Assembly (NCBI RefSeq): GCF_019041915.1
Contig: NZ_JAHPYF010000011.1
Span: 1 to 39,627 of the forward strand
Direction: 5' to 3'
DNA length: 39,627 bases
Source of the DNA: Collinsella sp. MSK.8.10
GTDB lineage: Bacteria; Actinomycetota; Coriobacteriia; Coriobacteriales; Coriobacteriaceae
How positions within the stretch are numbered: the first letter of the stretch is position 1; every line of letters starts with the position of its first letter. A model generated the notes under the pieces. The model did not search any database. It was not told where the DNA came from and saw only the letters and a list, made by a program, of their open reading frames with translations. Of the stretch, positions 32,425 to 39,627 are shown in pieces. A program made the translations under genes and the position numbers.

Positions 32425-32581
32425 GGTCCCCGGCGCTGCCCGGGCGCCAACGGCCGCATATGAACTTTATCGCAAGTTCCGCACGAACAGGAGGCCACTT
32501 AATGTGGCCTCCGTCGTGAGCAGGACTGTAGAGCAGGAAAGTTCATATGCGGCCGTTGGCGCCCGGGCAGTGCCGGGGACC
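32425..32581 (+). repeat. Giant hairpin, family B copy 4 (B4)
   Basis: 44-bp arms (32425-32468 and 32538-32581) with one G/T pair, the longest here, around a 69-nt core (32469-32537) that differs from B2 by a single base near its start (TCGCAAG for TCGCGAG). It lies 12 bp downstream of the tsaB-rimI-tsaD stop codon and is opposed to B3. Confidence 0.88.
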
Positions 32582-32593
32582 GCGTCTTTGCGA

Positions 32594-34978
32594 CTACAGC
32601 GTCATGTTCGGATCGGCGTCGACGTCGAACGGCGAGATTTCACCTCGGTCGAATTTACGGCGGGCGACCTCCGCGATCATGGCGGCGTTGTCGGTGCATG
32701 CCGAGAGAGGCGGCACCGTCACGCGGATGCCCTGGCGCCCGAGCTTTTTGATCATCATCTCGCGCAGATGCGGGTTGGCCGAGACGCCGCCGCCGATGCA
32801 GTATTCCTTGCATCCGGTGGCATGCAGCGCGTTCTTGGCCTTCTTGTACTGAACGTCAAAGACAGCTGCCTCAAACGAAGCCGCCAGATCGGGCAGGTGA
32901 ATCGTGCGACCGGCCTTGGTCTCTTGCTCGATGTAGAGCGTCACCGCCGTCTTGAGGCCCGAAAGCGAGAAGCGGTAGTCCCCCCTGCTGTTAAGCGCAC
33001 GGGGGAAATCGATCGCCTTGGGGTTGCCCGTCTCGGCCAGCTTGGAGATGATGGGGCCACCGGGATAGCCCAGACCCAACGCCTTGGCTACCTTGTCGAA
33101 GGCCTCGCCCACAGCATCGTCGAGTGTCTCACCAAGTACCTCGTAGTCGCCCCACGCCTTCACGTGCACGAGCATGGTGTGCCCGCCCGAGACAAGCGTG
33201 AAGATGAACGGCGGCTTGAGGTCGGGCTGCGCCAGCAAGTTGGCAAACAGGTGCCCCTCCAGATGGTTGACGCATACGAGCGGCTTGCCGGCAGCGTAGG
33301 CAAAGCCCTTGGCAAAGGCGACGCCAACCACGAGCGCGCCCACCAGGCCCGGACCCTGTGTCACGCCCACGGCGGCAAGCTCGCTGGGAGCAATGGCTCC
33401 ACCCTCAAGGTCAAGCGATGCTGCGGCATCCTCGAGCGCCGCATCCACGACACTCACAATCACCTCAACGTGTTTGCGCGAGGCGATCTCGGGCACCACG
33501 CCGCCAAAGCGGGCATGAAAATCAATCTGTGTCGACACCTGGTTGGCCAGCATATTGCCATCCGCATCGATAATCGCCACGGCCGTCTCGTCGCAGGAGC
33601 TCTCGATAGCGAGCACTAGGCGGCGGCGCTCAATTTCGGCACGCTCCCCCTCGGAGCGCCCAGGCGCAGGCAGCGGCCATACGCGCTGCTCTGCCGCCGT
33701 CGGCTCGGGCGAAGCATTGTCGACCGGAAGTACCAGGGGCAGCGGGGCCGTCATGACGATGGCGTCCTTGCCGGCACCATAGTAGCCGCGACGACGGCCA
33801 GCCTCGGTAAAGCCCAGAGCGTTATAGAGCGCAATCGCGCCCTCATTGCCGTCCTCGACCTCGAGCGAAGCCGTGGTGCAGCCGAGCATCTGGGCATCAT
33901 AGCTCACATGCGACAGCAGCTTGCGGGCAATGCCCTCACGGCGATGTGCCGGATCGACGGCGACATCCAGAATCTGCACATCACCGTCCACGACCATACC
34001 GCCGGCAAGGCCCAGTAGCTTGCCGTCGTCGTGTGCCACCCACCAACTACGCGGCGCAGCGACGTCCTCGCCCAGTTCGGACAGGAACATGCCCGGCGTC
34101 CACGCCTCGTGTCCGGCACCTTCAAAGCAGGCAGCCTCCAGCGCGCTCGCGCCCTCGGCATCCGCCGCGCCCATGGGACGGAACTGCAGATGACGACCGG
34201 CGAGCTCATCGGCAACGCCCGTAATTCCGCTCTGCGCACTCTCGGCAAGACCAAGACGCTTGCGCTCGTTTTCCTCGGCATCCGAAAGGCGCGTGTAAAT
34301 CGGCAGGACGCGGGCCGGATCGCCGTCACCCGCAGCGTGCGCGAGCAGCAAGCCCTCGCCCGAAGGCCACCACAGGTCGCGCTCCACGCAGCGGGCGGTC
34401 TCGTCCTCACCCAGCAGCTTGCCATAGCGCACGAGACCGTCACCGGTCAGCTGAACCTGGTCCCAGTCCGCTGCTCGGCGCCACTCATCGAGCGCCACGG
34501 CGGCCTTGACCACGTGTTCGCGCTCAAATTGACGCTCGGGACCCTCATCGACCAGCATATACAGCGCCGGATATACCTCACCGCGCATAGCATCGGCCAA
34601 GATACCAAGCTTGCCGCGCACGCCAGCCTTCCACGCCGTCCAAGCGCAAGCGTCGAGCGTCGACACGCCCAGCAGCGGAACATTGGCACCACGCGCGAGG
34701 CCCTTGGCAGTGGAGATGCCGATGCGCACACCCGTAAAGGACCCCGGGCCGCGACCGACCACATAGCAACCAACATCGCTGCGATCCAGACCGGCTTGAG
34801 CCAGCACGCCATCAACGGTATTCACGAGCTCAACGTTGGCGTGACGGCGACACATGTGGTCGCCACTCACGAGCTTCGTCTCGCCCGTCTGCCCATCAAT
34901 CCAGCTTGCCGCGCAGGCAAGCATGTCGGTCGAGGTATCGAGCGCCACCACCAGCGCGTTGTCGTTATGCAAGCTCAT
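32594..34978 (-). CDS. TsaB-RimI-TsaD triple fusion, tRNA N6-threonylcarbamoyladenosine synthesis
   Basis: 794 residues joining three usually separate proteins. Residues about 5-230: TsaB, the inactive ASKHA partner (VVALDTSTDMLACA, GRGPGSFTGVRIGISTAKGL). About 265-425: GNAT acetyltransferase of the RimI type (ILDVAVDPAHRREGIARKLL, ALYNALGFTEAGRRRGYY), which acetylates ribosomal protein S18 in E. coli. About 460-794: TsaD with the metal motif NHLEGH, VSGGHTMLV, GEAFDKVAKALGL and GGGVSANPHLREMM. TsaB and TsaD carry out the t6A37 reaction with TsaE and TsaC. The ATG overlaps the end of tsaE by 14 bp. In-frame starts six codons earlier are possible. Confidence 0.93.
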   Translation of the reverse strand: MSLHNDNALVVALDTSTDMLACAASWIDGQTGETKLVSGDHMCRRHANVELVNTVDGVLAQAGLDRSDVGCYVVGRGPGSFTGVRIGISTAKGLARGANVPLLGVSTLDACAWTAWKAGVRGKLGILADAMRGEVYPALYMLVDEGPERQFEREHVVKAAVALDEWRRAADWDQVQLTGDGLVRYGKLLGEDETARCVERDLWWPSGEGLLLAHAAGDGDPARVLPIYTRLSDAEENERKRLGLAESAQSGITGVADELAGRHLQFRPMGAADAEGASALEAACFEGAGHEAWTPGMFLSELGEDVAAPRSWWVAHDDGKLLGLAGGMVVDGDVQILDVAVDPAHRREGIARKLLSHVSYDAQMLGCTTASLEVEDGNEGAIALYNALGFTEAGRRRGYYGAGKDAIVMTAPLPLVLPVDNASPEPTAAEQRVWPLPAPGRSEGERAEIERRRLVLAIESSCDETAVAIIDADGNMLANQVSTQIDFHARFGGVVPEIASRKHVEVIVSVVDAALEDAAASLDLEGGAIAPSELAAVGVTQGPGLVGALVVGVAFAKGFAYAAGKPLVCVNHLEGHLFANLLAQPDLKPPFIFTLVSGGHTMLVHVKAWGDYEVLGETLDDAVGEAFDKVAKALGLGYPGGPIISKLAETGNPKAIDFPRALNSRGDYRFSLSGLKTAVTLYIEQETKAGRTIHLPDLAASFEAAVFDVQYKKAKNALHATGCKEYCIGGGVSANPHLREMMIKKLGRQGIRVTVPPLSACTDNAAMIAEVARRKFDRGEISPFDVDADPNMTL

Positions 34979-35471
34979 CTTGTACAGCCTTATCAATCAA
35001 ATGGGAAAGCTCCATTGCGCGGTCACCGTGCGCCTCAAGCGTTATCGTTCGCACATCGCTGTCGCCCTCATCACGCTTGAGCGTCACCGAAAGATACTCA
35101 TCCGTCAGCTCGTCCTGGAATTGTTCGCCCCATTCCAGCAGGCAAGCACCCTCATAGCCCAGCACATCGAAAATGCCCGTATCCTCGAGCTCGTAGGCAT
35201 GCTCCAGGCGGTATAGATCAAAGTGAAACAGCGGAATACGACCTTGATCGTGAACGGCCATGAGCGCAAACGTAGGACTCGTAACCATATGCCCATCGCC
35301 CAGCCCGCGCGAGACGCCCTTGGTAAAGTGAGTTTTGCCCACTCCCAGGCCACCGGTCAGGATGAGCACATCGCCGTCCTCAAGGCACGGTGCAATTAGC
35401 TCGCCAAAGTACTCCGTATCGGCAGCGCAAGTCGTTTTGTAAGTACCTACCCCCAGGCGCTCCAGGGACAT
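34965..35471 (-). CDS. tsaE: tRNA threonylcarbamoyladenosine synthesis ATPase
   Basis: 168 residues. Walker A GGLGVGKTHFTKG near residue 40, TSPTFALM switch segment, FHFDLYRLEHAYELEDTGIFD and CLLEWGEQF, all typical of TsaE. It binds the TsaB-TsaD complex and resets it by ATP hydrolysis; here both partners are on one polypeptide encoded by the next, overlapping gene, an unusually complete module. The C-terminal 45 residues (LSVTLKRDEGDSDVRTITLEAHGDRAMEL) match the usual end. Confidence 0.93.
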   Translation of the reverse strand: MSLERLGVGTYKTTCAADTEYFGELIAPCLEDGDVLILTGGLGVGKTHFTKGVSRGLGDGHMVTSPTFALMAVHDQGRIPLFHFDLYRLEHAYELEDTGIFDVLGYEGACLLEWGEQFQDELTDEYLSVTLKRDEGDSDVRTITLEAHGDRAMELSHLIDKAVQDELA

Positions 35472-35483
35472 ATATGCTCCTTA

Positions 35484-36104
35484 TTATTCCGAGGCGTCCT
35501 CTGGTGCGGGATGTCGCTCCAGATAATCGCCCAGCATCTTAAAGTCTTCCTCCAGCAGCTCCTGCCACGCCGGATTGCGCAGCGCTGCTGCCGGATGAAA
35601 AGTGGGCATTACTACAAAATGCCCCATCTGGTGGAACCTGCCGCGCAGCTTAGTAATGCCAATCTCGGTCTTAAGCACAAAGTGCGTCGCGGGGTTGCCG
35701 AGCGTCACGATAATATCAGGCCAGATGCTTCGAATCTGCTCACGCAAAAACGGCGAGCAAGCCAGCACTTCCTCGGGACGCGGATTGCGGTTTCCCGGCG
35801 GGCGGCACTTAAGCACGTTGGCGATATAGACGTCCTCGCGTTTGAGCCCCGCCAGCGACAAAATGCCGTTGAGGTCCTCGCCTGCCGCCCCCACAAAGGG
35901 CTCGCCCTGCAAATCCTCGTTGCGACCCGGCGCCTCACCGATAAACATGACGCGAGCGCGAGGGTTTCCCACGCCAAACACGATATTGTGACGCGACTGG
36001 TAGAGCTGGCAGAGGTGACAATCGCCCAGAACGGCCTCAATTTCCTCGAGTGCGACCTCACGTGGTGCCTGATGGGTATGGCCGGGGATGTGCATGACGC
36101 CCAT
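35484..36104 (-). CDS. Uracil-DNA glycosylase, family 4 (Fe-S)
   Basis: 206 residues. Removes uracil from DNA as the first step of base-excision repair. Motif 1 is GEAPGRNEDLQGEPFVG, motif 2 MPTFHPAAALRNP. Four cysteines that would bind the 4Fe-4S cluster are visible: CHLC near residue 30, NVLKCRPPG and EVLACSPF. ATG preceded by TAGGAG. It is 8 bp after the alr stop and 12 bp before tsaE, inside the housekeeping operon. Confidence 0.92.
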   Translation of the reverse strand: MGVMHIPGHTHQAPREVALEEIEAVLGDCHLCQLYQSRHNIVFGVGNPRARVMFIGEAPGRNEDLQGEPFVGAAGEDLNGILSLAGLKREDVYIANVLKCRPPGNRNPRPEEVLACSPFLREQIRSIWPDIIVTLGNPATHFVLKTEIGITKLRGRFHQMGHFVVMPTFHPAAALRNPAWQELLEEDFKMLGDYLERHPAPEDASE

Positions 36105-36112
36105 AGCGGCTC

Positions 36113-37258
36113 CTACACGTAGACCTTGTCGAGACGCATGCCAAAGCCGCAGGCGACCTCGTAGTTAATCGTTCCGCGCAGTCGGGCCATCTCGTCCATA
36201 GTGATCTCGGCATCGCCATCGCGGCCGACAATGATCATCTCGTCACCATACTCGGCCTCGGGAATCTCGTGTGCCGGGTTGGACTGAATGGCGACCATAA
36301 ACTGGTCCATGCAGATATTGCCAACCTGATGCACGCGCTCGCCGCGATACAGCACATCCATACGATTGGAAAGCGTACGCGATAGGCCATCGGCATAACC
36401 GATCGGCAGCGTGCAGATCTGAACGCGCGTACGCGGTACGCGGTAGGTAAAACCGTAGCCCACGCCCTCACCCATCGCAGGGTGTGCCACGCGCGTCACA
36501 CGCGCATGGACGCTCATAACGGGATCAAGCTGCATCACGCGGCCACTCAGCTCGCACGGCTGCATGCCATACAAGCCAACGCCGGCGCGGATCATATCAA
36601 AATGCATCGAGGGATCGAGCATCGAGGACGGCGTGTTGGCGCAGTGCACGATACCGCACTCAAAACCCGCATCCTTAATGGCCTGAACGGCCTCGGTAAA
36701 GCGCTGACACTGCAGCTTGTAGTCCCAGCCCGAAGGTTCATCGGCCGTGGCGAAGTGCGTAAATACGCCGTCGCACTGAATACCGCGATGGAAATTTATA
36801 CCGCGGACAAAGTCGAGCACCTGCGTGTAGTGAACGCCGATACGATTCATGCCCGTCTCGATGGCGAGATGATACTTACCCACTTTGCCCGCCGCGACGG
36901 CACATTCGCCATACGCAAGAGCAAAGTCAGACGTATAGACCGAGGGCATGATATCAAACTCGAGCAACGTCGGAATGGCCTCGATAGGCGGCTCGCTTAG
37001 GATGAGGATGGGTTTCGTAATCCCGCCCTGTCGGAGCTCAACGCCCTCGTTAACCGTCGCCACGGCAAACATGTCGGCACCGGCCGAATACATGATCTTG
37101 GCGCACTCAACAGCTCCATGACCATAAGCATCGGCCTTGACCACGCAGCACAGGCGCTGACGTGGATTCAGCAAGTTCTTATAGGCCCTCGTGTTGCGGC
37201 GGAGCGCCCCGCGGTCGATCTCGACCCAGGACCAGCGCGTCAAATCGGCTTTGTTCAT
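36113..37258 (-). CDS. alr: Alanine racemase
   Basis: 381-residue PLP enzyme converting L- to D-alanine for peptidoglycan. PLP lysine is Lys41 in CVVKADAYGHGA; ETGMNRIGV and the catalytic tyrosine region GVGYGFTYRV, plus VGNICMDQFMVAI, are all at family positions. It starts 2 bp after the stop codon of the NAD(P)HX repair gene. Housekeeping; no own promoter seen. Confidence 0.95.
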   Translation of the reverse strand: MNKADLTRWSWVEIDRGALRRNTRAYKNLLNPRQRLCCVVKADAYGHGAVECAKIMYSAGADMFAVATVNEGVELRQGGITKPILILSEPPIEAIPTLLEFDIMPSVYTSDFALAYGECAVAAGKVGKYHLAIETGMNRIGVHYTQVLDFVRGINFHRGIQCDGVFTHFATADEPSGWDYKLQCQRFTEAVQAIKDAGFECGIVHCANTPSSMLDPSMHFDMIRAGVGLYGMQPCELSGRVMQLDPVMSVHARVTRVAHPAMGEGVGYGFTYRVPRTRVQICTLPIGYADGLSRTLSNRMDVLYRGERVHQVGNICMDQFMVAIQSNPAHEIPEAEYGDEMIIVGRDGDAEITMDEMARLRGTINYEVACGFGMRLDKVYV

Positions 37259-37260
37259 GA

Positions 37261-38877
37261 TTAGTCATCCGACCCTTCGTCCATGATTCCCAGATCTTCG
37301 AGCGCATCCTTTGCCGCCAGCTCCATGGCAGGACCGATCAAGTCGATAAGATCGGTCGCGATGACGCTCTTCTCACCATACTCCGTCGCCGCGGCAAAAC
37401 CGGCGTAGCTGTGAAGTGCGACGGCGTACGAATACAGCAACTCCCAACGATCCATCTCGTCGCGCATGGTGGCAAGCGTGCCGGCCAAAATACCCGCGAG
37501 AACATCACCCGAACCGGCAGTTGCCAGAGAAGCCGGACCCGAGAGCGGCAGCAGCACACGCTCAACGCCACAGATAGCCGTCGTCGGCCCCTTGGCAATG
37601 ACCACCAGATTGTCGGAGCCTGCAGCCCAGACAACCTTCTGCGCAGCCGCAATCGCGGTACCAAGGTCGTTCACCTCGTCACCGGCAACCAGACGCGAAA
37701 GCTCACGATAGTGCGGCGTCATAACCAACGGCTGCTCGCGACGATACATCTCGGGATTACTATCAATACCGTCAATGGCAATCTTAGCAAGGCAGTTGAG
37801 TGCATCGGCGTCCAAAATAAGCGGCACATCAAGCTCGAGCAAGCCCGAAACCACCTGCATAGCGCCAGCAGATGTCGTCATACCGGGACCGCACAGTACA
37901 CAGCTGTACTTCTTTGCAATCTCGCACACAGTCATGCGCGCAGCGGCGCCAAAGGAGCCGCGGGAATCAGACGGAATAGCAAAGACGGGAATCGAAGGAA
38001 GTGCCATGCGAATAAGATTGGCGCAGGCGTCAGGAGCCGCGACTGCCACGTAACCAGCACCCGCGCGAGCTGCAGACTTGGCCGCCATAATGGCAGCACC
38101 AGGATATTGCGCAGATCCGGCGACAATAAGCACAGAGCCACGGGAATACTTATCGATATTCGTAGGTAGTGGAGCAAAGTAATCAACTAAGTCACCGGGC
38201 TCGACAATCTCGGCGGCGTGGTCGACATCATCGATGACCTCGTCAAGACGGTAGTAAAGATTGCCGCAGATCAAATCGCCAGCATACTCAGGGCCATCAG
38301 CGCTATACAGACCAATCTTGGGCGCAATCATCGTCACCGTATGCTCGGCACGAATGCAGTCGTCATCAACAACGCCCGTCTCGGCATTCAGGCCCGAGGG
38401 GACATCAATGGATACGACACAATCGGCGCATTCATTGACCGTAGGAATCCAGATGGAGAACGGCGCACGCAGATTCCCGTGGAAACCGGTACCAAAAATG
38501 GCATCGACAACAACATCGGCCTTATCGATCAAAACCTCGAGTTCGTCACGCGAGGGGCCGACGCAAACGTGCACATCGCGGCCGGCAGTACGACGAGCAA
38601 CATGACGTGCCAGAGCAGCAGGAATCTCATCCGGCTCAACCGGAGAAACGATATCGACGTCCACACCCTTATGGCTCAGAATATCGGCGGCAACCCAACC
38701 GTCGCCGCCATTATTACCAAAACCGACCAGAACGAGAACCCGATCGGGATTGAGCTTCAAGACCTCGTTGGCGGCAAACTCACCCGCTAGCTCCATAAGC
38801 TCGGCCTTCGAAGTCCCTTCGCGTTCGATGATATCCTCGAGACGAACGACTTCTTCGGTACTCAAAACCGGTTTCAT
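37261..38877 (-). CDS. nnrD: Bifunctional NAD(P)HX epimerase/ADP-dependent dehydratase
   Basis: 538 residues. The N-terminal domain (1-215) is the NnrE/YjeF_N epimerase (VLVGFGNNGGDGWVAADIL, VDAIFGTGFHGNLR, SIDVPSGLNAETG). The C-terminal domain (about 235-525) is the NnrD/carbohydrate-kinase dehydratase (SRGSVLIVAGSAQYPGAAIM, PLILDADALNC, VMTPHYRELSRLV, and ATAGSGDVLAGILAG). Together they repair hydrated NADH and NADPH. The fused form is common in bacteria. Its ATG directly follows the acpS stop codon. Confidence 0.93.
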   Translation of the reverse strand: MKPVLSTEEVVRLEDIIEREGTSKAELMELAGEFAANEVLKLNPDRVLVLVGFGNNGGDGWVAADILSHKGVDVDIVSPVEPDEIPAALARHVARRTAGRDVHVCVGPSRDELEVLIDKADVVVDAIFGTGFHGNLRAPFSIWIPTVNECADCVVSIDVPSGLNAETGVVDDDCIRAEHTVTMIAPKIGLYSADGPEYAGDLICGNLYYRLDEVIDDVDHAAEIVEPGDLVDYFAPLPTNIDKYSRGSVLIVAGSAQYPGAAIMAAKSAARAGAGYVAVAAPDACANLIRMALPSIPVFAIPSDSRGSFGAAARMTVCEIAKKYSCVLCGPGMTTSAGAMQVVSGLLELDVPLILDADALNCLAKIAIDGIDSNPEMYRREQPLVMTPHYRELSRLVAGDEVNDLGTAIAAAQKVVWAAGSDNLVVIAKGPTTAICGVERVLLPLSGPASLATAGSGDVLAGILAGTLATMRDEMDRWELLYSYAVALHSYAGFAAATEYGEKSVIATDLIDLIGPAMELAAKDALEDLGIMDEGSDD

Positions 38878-39417
38878 CTATGCTCCTAGCGTATCTTGCG
38901 AAGCATCGCCCAGGTGCTCCGTCAATGCTGAATTCTGCAGCTGCTCAAGCTCATCTAAAACAGAGCGAGCCTCTTTAAATGTCTGCGCTACGCGTTTCTT
39001 GGTGCTCACCTTTACCTCTTTTGGCTTAGGCCGAGCATCTTCGGTAATCGCGATGGCATTCGCAACGGCTAAGTCTCCTGTAAGCGTAATGGAAAGAGCG
39101 ACCTCAACAACACCCAGCTCTTGAGCGATCTCGAGAGCACGGCCCGAAAGCAGCGCCTTCGGTTTGCCGAGTTTATCACGCGTAACCGAAACATCCTTGC
39201 GACCAACGCCTTGACTAAAACCCGTGCCAAGAGCTTTAAGTACCGCCTCGCGCGAAGCAAAGCGGCTGGCATAGTGAGCAGCGGGACGCGATGATGCATC
39301 ACAATACGCACGCTCTTCTTCGGTAAACACACGCCGAGCAAACGACGGCGTCTTTTCAAGAATTGATTTCATACGGGAAATCTCGACGATATCAACGCCG
39401 ATACCAGCTTCAGCCAT
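38878..39417 (-). CDS. acpS: Holo-[acyl-carrier-protein] synthase with C-terminal extension
   Basis: 179 residues; the enzyme moves phosphopantetheine from CoA to acyl carrier protein. Residues 1-125 match AcpS: AGIGVDIVEISRM with the metal Asp, RRVFTEEERAYC, and ASRFASREAVLKALGTG with the metal Glu. The last 50-55 residues (from about ARPKPKEVKVSTKKRVAQ) are additional, charged and helical, not part of the usual AcpS. The ATG has GGAGGTGAAC; an in-frame GTG four codons upstream overlaps it. First gene of the operon running to tsaD. Confidence 0.92.
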   Translation of the reverse strand: MAEAGIGVDIVEISRMKSILEKTPSFARRVFTEEERAYCDASSRPAAHYASRFASREAVLKALGTGFSQGVGRKDVSVTRDKLGKPKALLSGRALEIAQELGVVEVALSITLTGDLAVANAIAITEDARPKPKEVKVSTKKRVAQTFKEARSVLDELEQLQNSALTEHLGDASQDTLGA

Positions 39418-39446
39418 GTTCACCTCCATATCGCACAGACTAAGTT

Positions 39447-39476
39447 ATTGTAGCCCGTTCACAGAAGATGCGACAA
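39447..39476 (-). promoter_or_regulatory. Promoter of the acpS-nnr-alr-udg-tsaE-tsaBD operon
   Basis: On the minus strand TTGTCG (39471-39476), 18-bp spacer, TACAAT (39447-39452), 30 bp upstream of the acpS start. Confidence 0.65.
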
Positions 39477-39530
39477 ACGAGGGTTATAAAACACAGCTAC
39501 TATGTGAGACAAAAGCCCTTAAACGCAAAA

Positions 39531-39555
39531 AAAGGGGAGGCCGCGAGGCCTCCCC
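39531..39555 (-). terminator. Terminator of an upstream gene beyond the right edge
   Basis: 9-bp stem GGGGAGGCC-GCGA-GGCCTCCCC; on the minus strand followed by TTTTTTTGCG. It separates the acpS promoter from whatever lies to the right. Confidence 0.88.
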
Positions 39556-39563
39556 CTTCTCAG

Positions 39564-39627
39564 TTCAAGCGTACGGCTCGGTGCCGTCCACCGGTCAGCG
39601 GCGCCCTGGCCTCCCACGGGCTGACCC
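39564..39627 (-). other. Unidentified end of a gene or structured RNA at the right edge
   Basis: Sequence immediately upstream of the terminator on the minus strand. It folds locally (GGTCAGC at 39593-39599 with GCTGACC at 39620-39626; CGGC/GCCG at 39574-39586) and also has one open reading frame ending in a TGA. Too short to decide between a structured RNA 3' end and the tail of a protein gene. Confidence 0.3.

Overview
The window is about 39.6 kb of GC-rich bacterial chromosome with compact operons. Gene content and style point to a gut actinobacterium of the Coriobacteriia, most likely Collinsella or a close relative: phosphoketolase, starch/glycogen enzymes, a TsaB-RimI-TsaD fusion, many GntR regulators and strong GC bias at third codon positions. 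This assignment is inference from gene style; no rRNA gene is present to confirm it.

Layout. 1-3500 (minus): two SIS-domain sugar isomerase-like genes, two overlapping GntR/HutC regulators and a small unknown protein. 3915-7676 (minus): phosphoketolase behind a LacI regulator, with two near-perfect operators between them. 7860-8822: murB. 8823-9583: a low-GC islet with a small unknown gene and what looks like a second copy of the murB 3' tail. 9734-10939: a secreted coiled-coil cell-wall hydrolase. 11205-16388 (plus): galE, malQ and glgP. 16488-16705: three tandem 57-bp palindromic units. 16845-21210 (minus): a complete sugar ABC importer. 21517-24911: a GntR regulator divergent from a PTS EIICB protein fused to a HAD phosphatase. 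25025-27206: polyprenyl synthase, a peptidoglycan-binding-domain protein and tRNA-Gln. 27573-29732: a large Toprim/JetD-like protein. 29912-32050: cstA with a leader that looks like a peptide-coupled attenuator. 32594-39417 (minus): a tightly packed housekeeping run acpS, nnrE/nnrD fusion, alr, UDG family 4, tsaE, tsaB-rimI-tsaD.

Carbohydrate flow ties the middle together. Alpha-glucans or maltose-like sugars would be imported by the ABC system or the PTS fusion, processed by MalQ and GlgP, and hexose phosphate fed to phosphoketolase. A shared 10-bp word, TTGTTYAAAC, lies upstream of malQ, the ABC operon and the gntR/PTS pair and suggests one regulon.

The most unusual feature is a set of six giant hairpin elements in intergenic regions (3619-3691, 3803-3887, 9584-9714, 27432-27562, 32149-32284, 32425-32581). 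Each has 31-44 bp arms that are perfectly or almost perfectly self-complementary but unrelated in sequence between loci, closed by a conserved centre. The centre is an 11-nt loop in two elements (family A) and a 68-69-nt structured core with compensatory base changes in four (family B). Most sit 10-30 bp downstream of a stop codon, and two opposed pairs occur. I know of no described element with locus-specific perfect arms around a conserved core, and I regard it as the best candidate for an undescribed system here.
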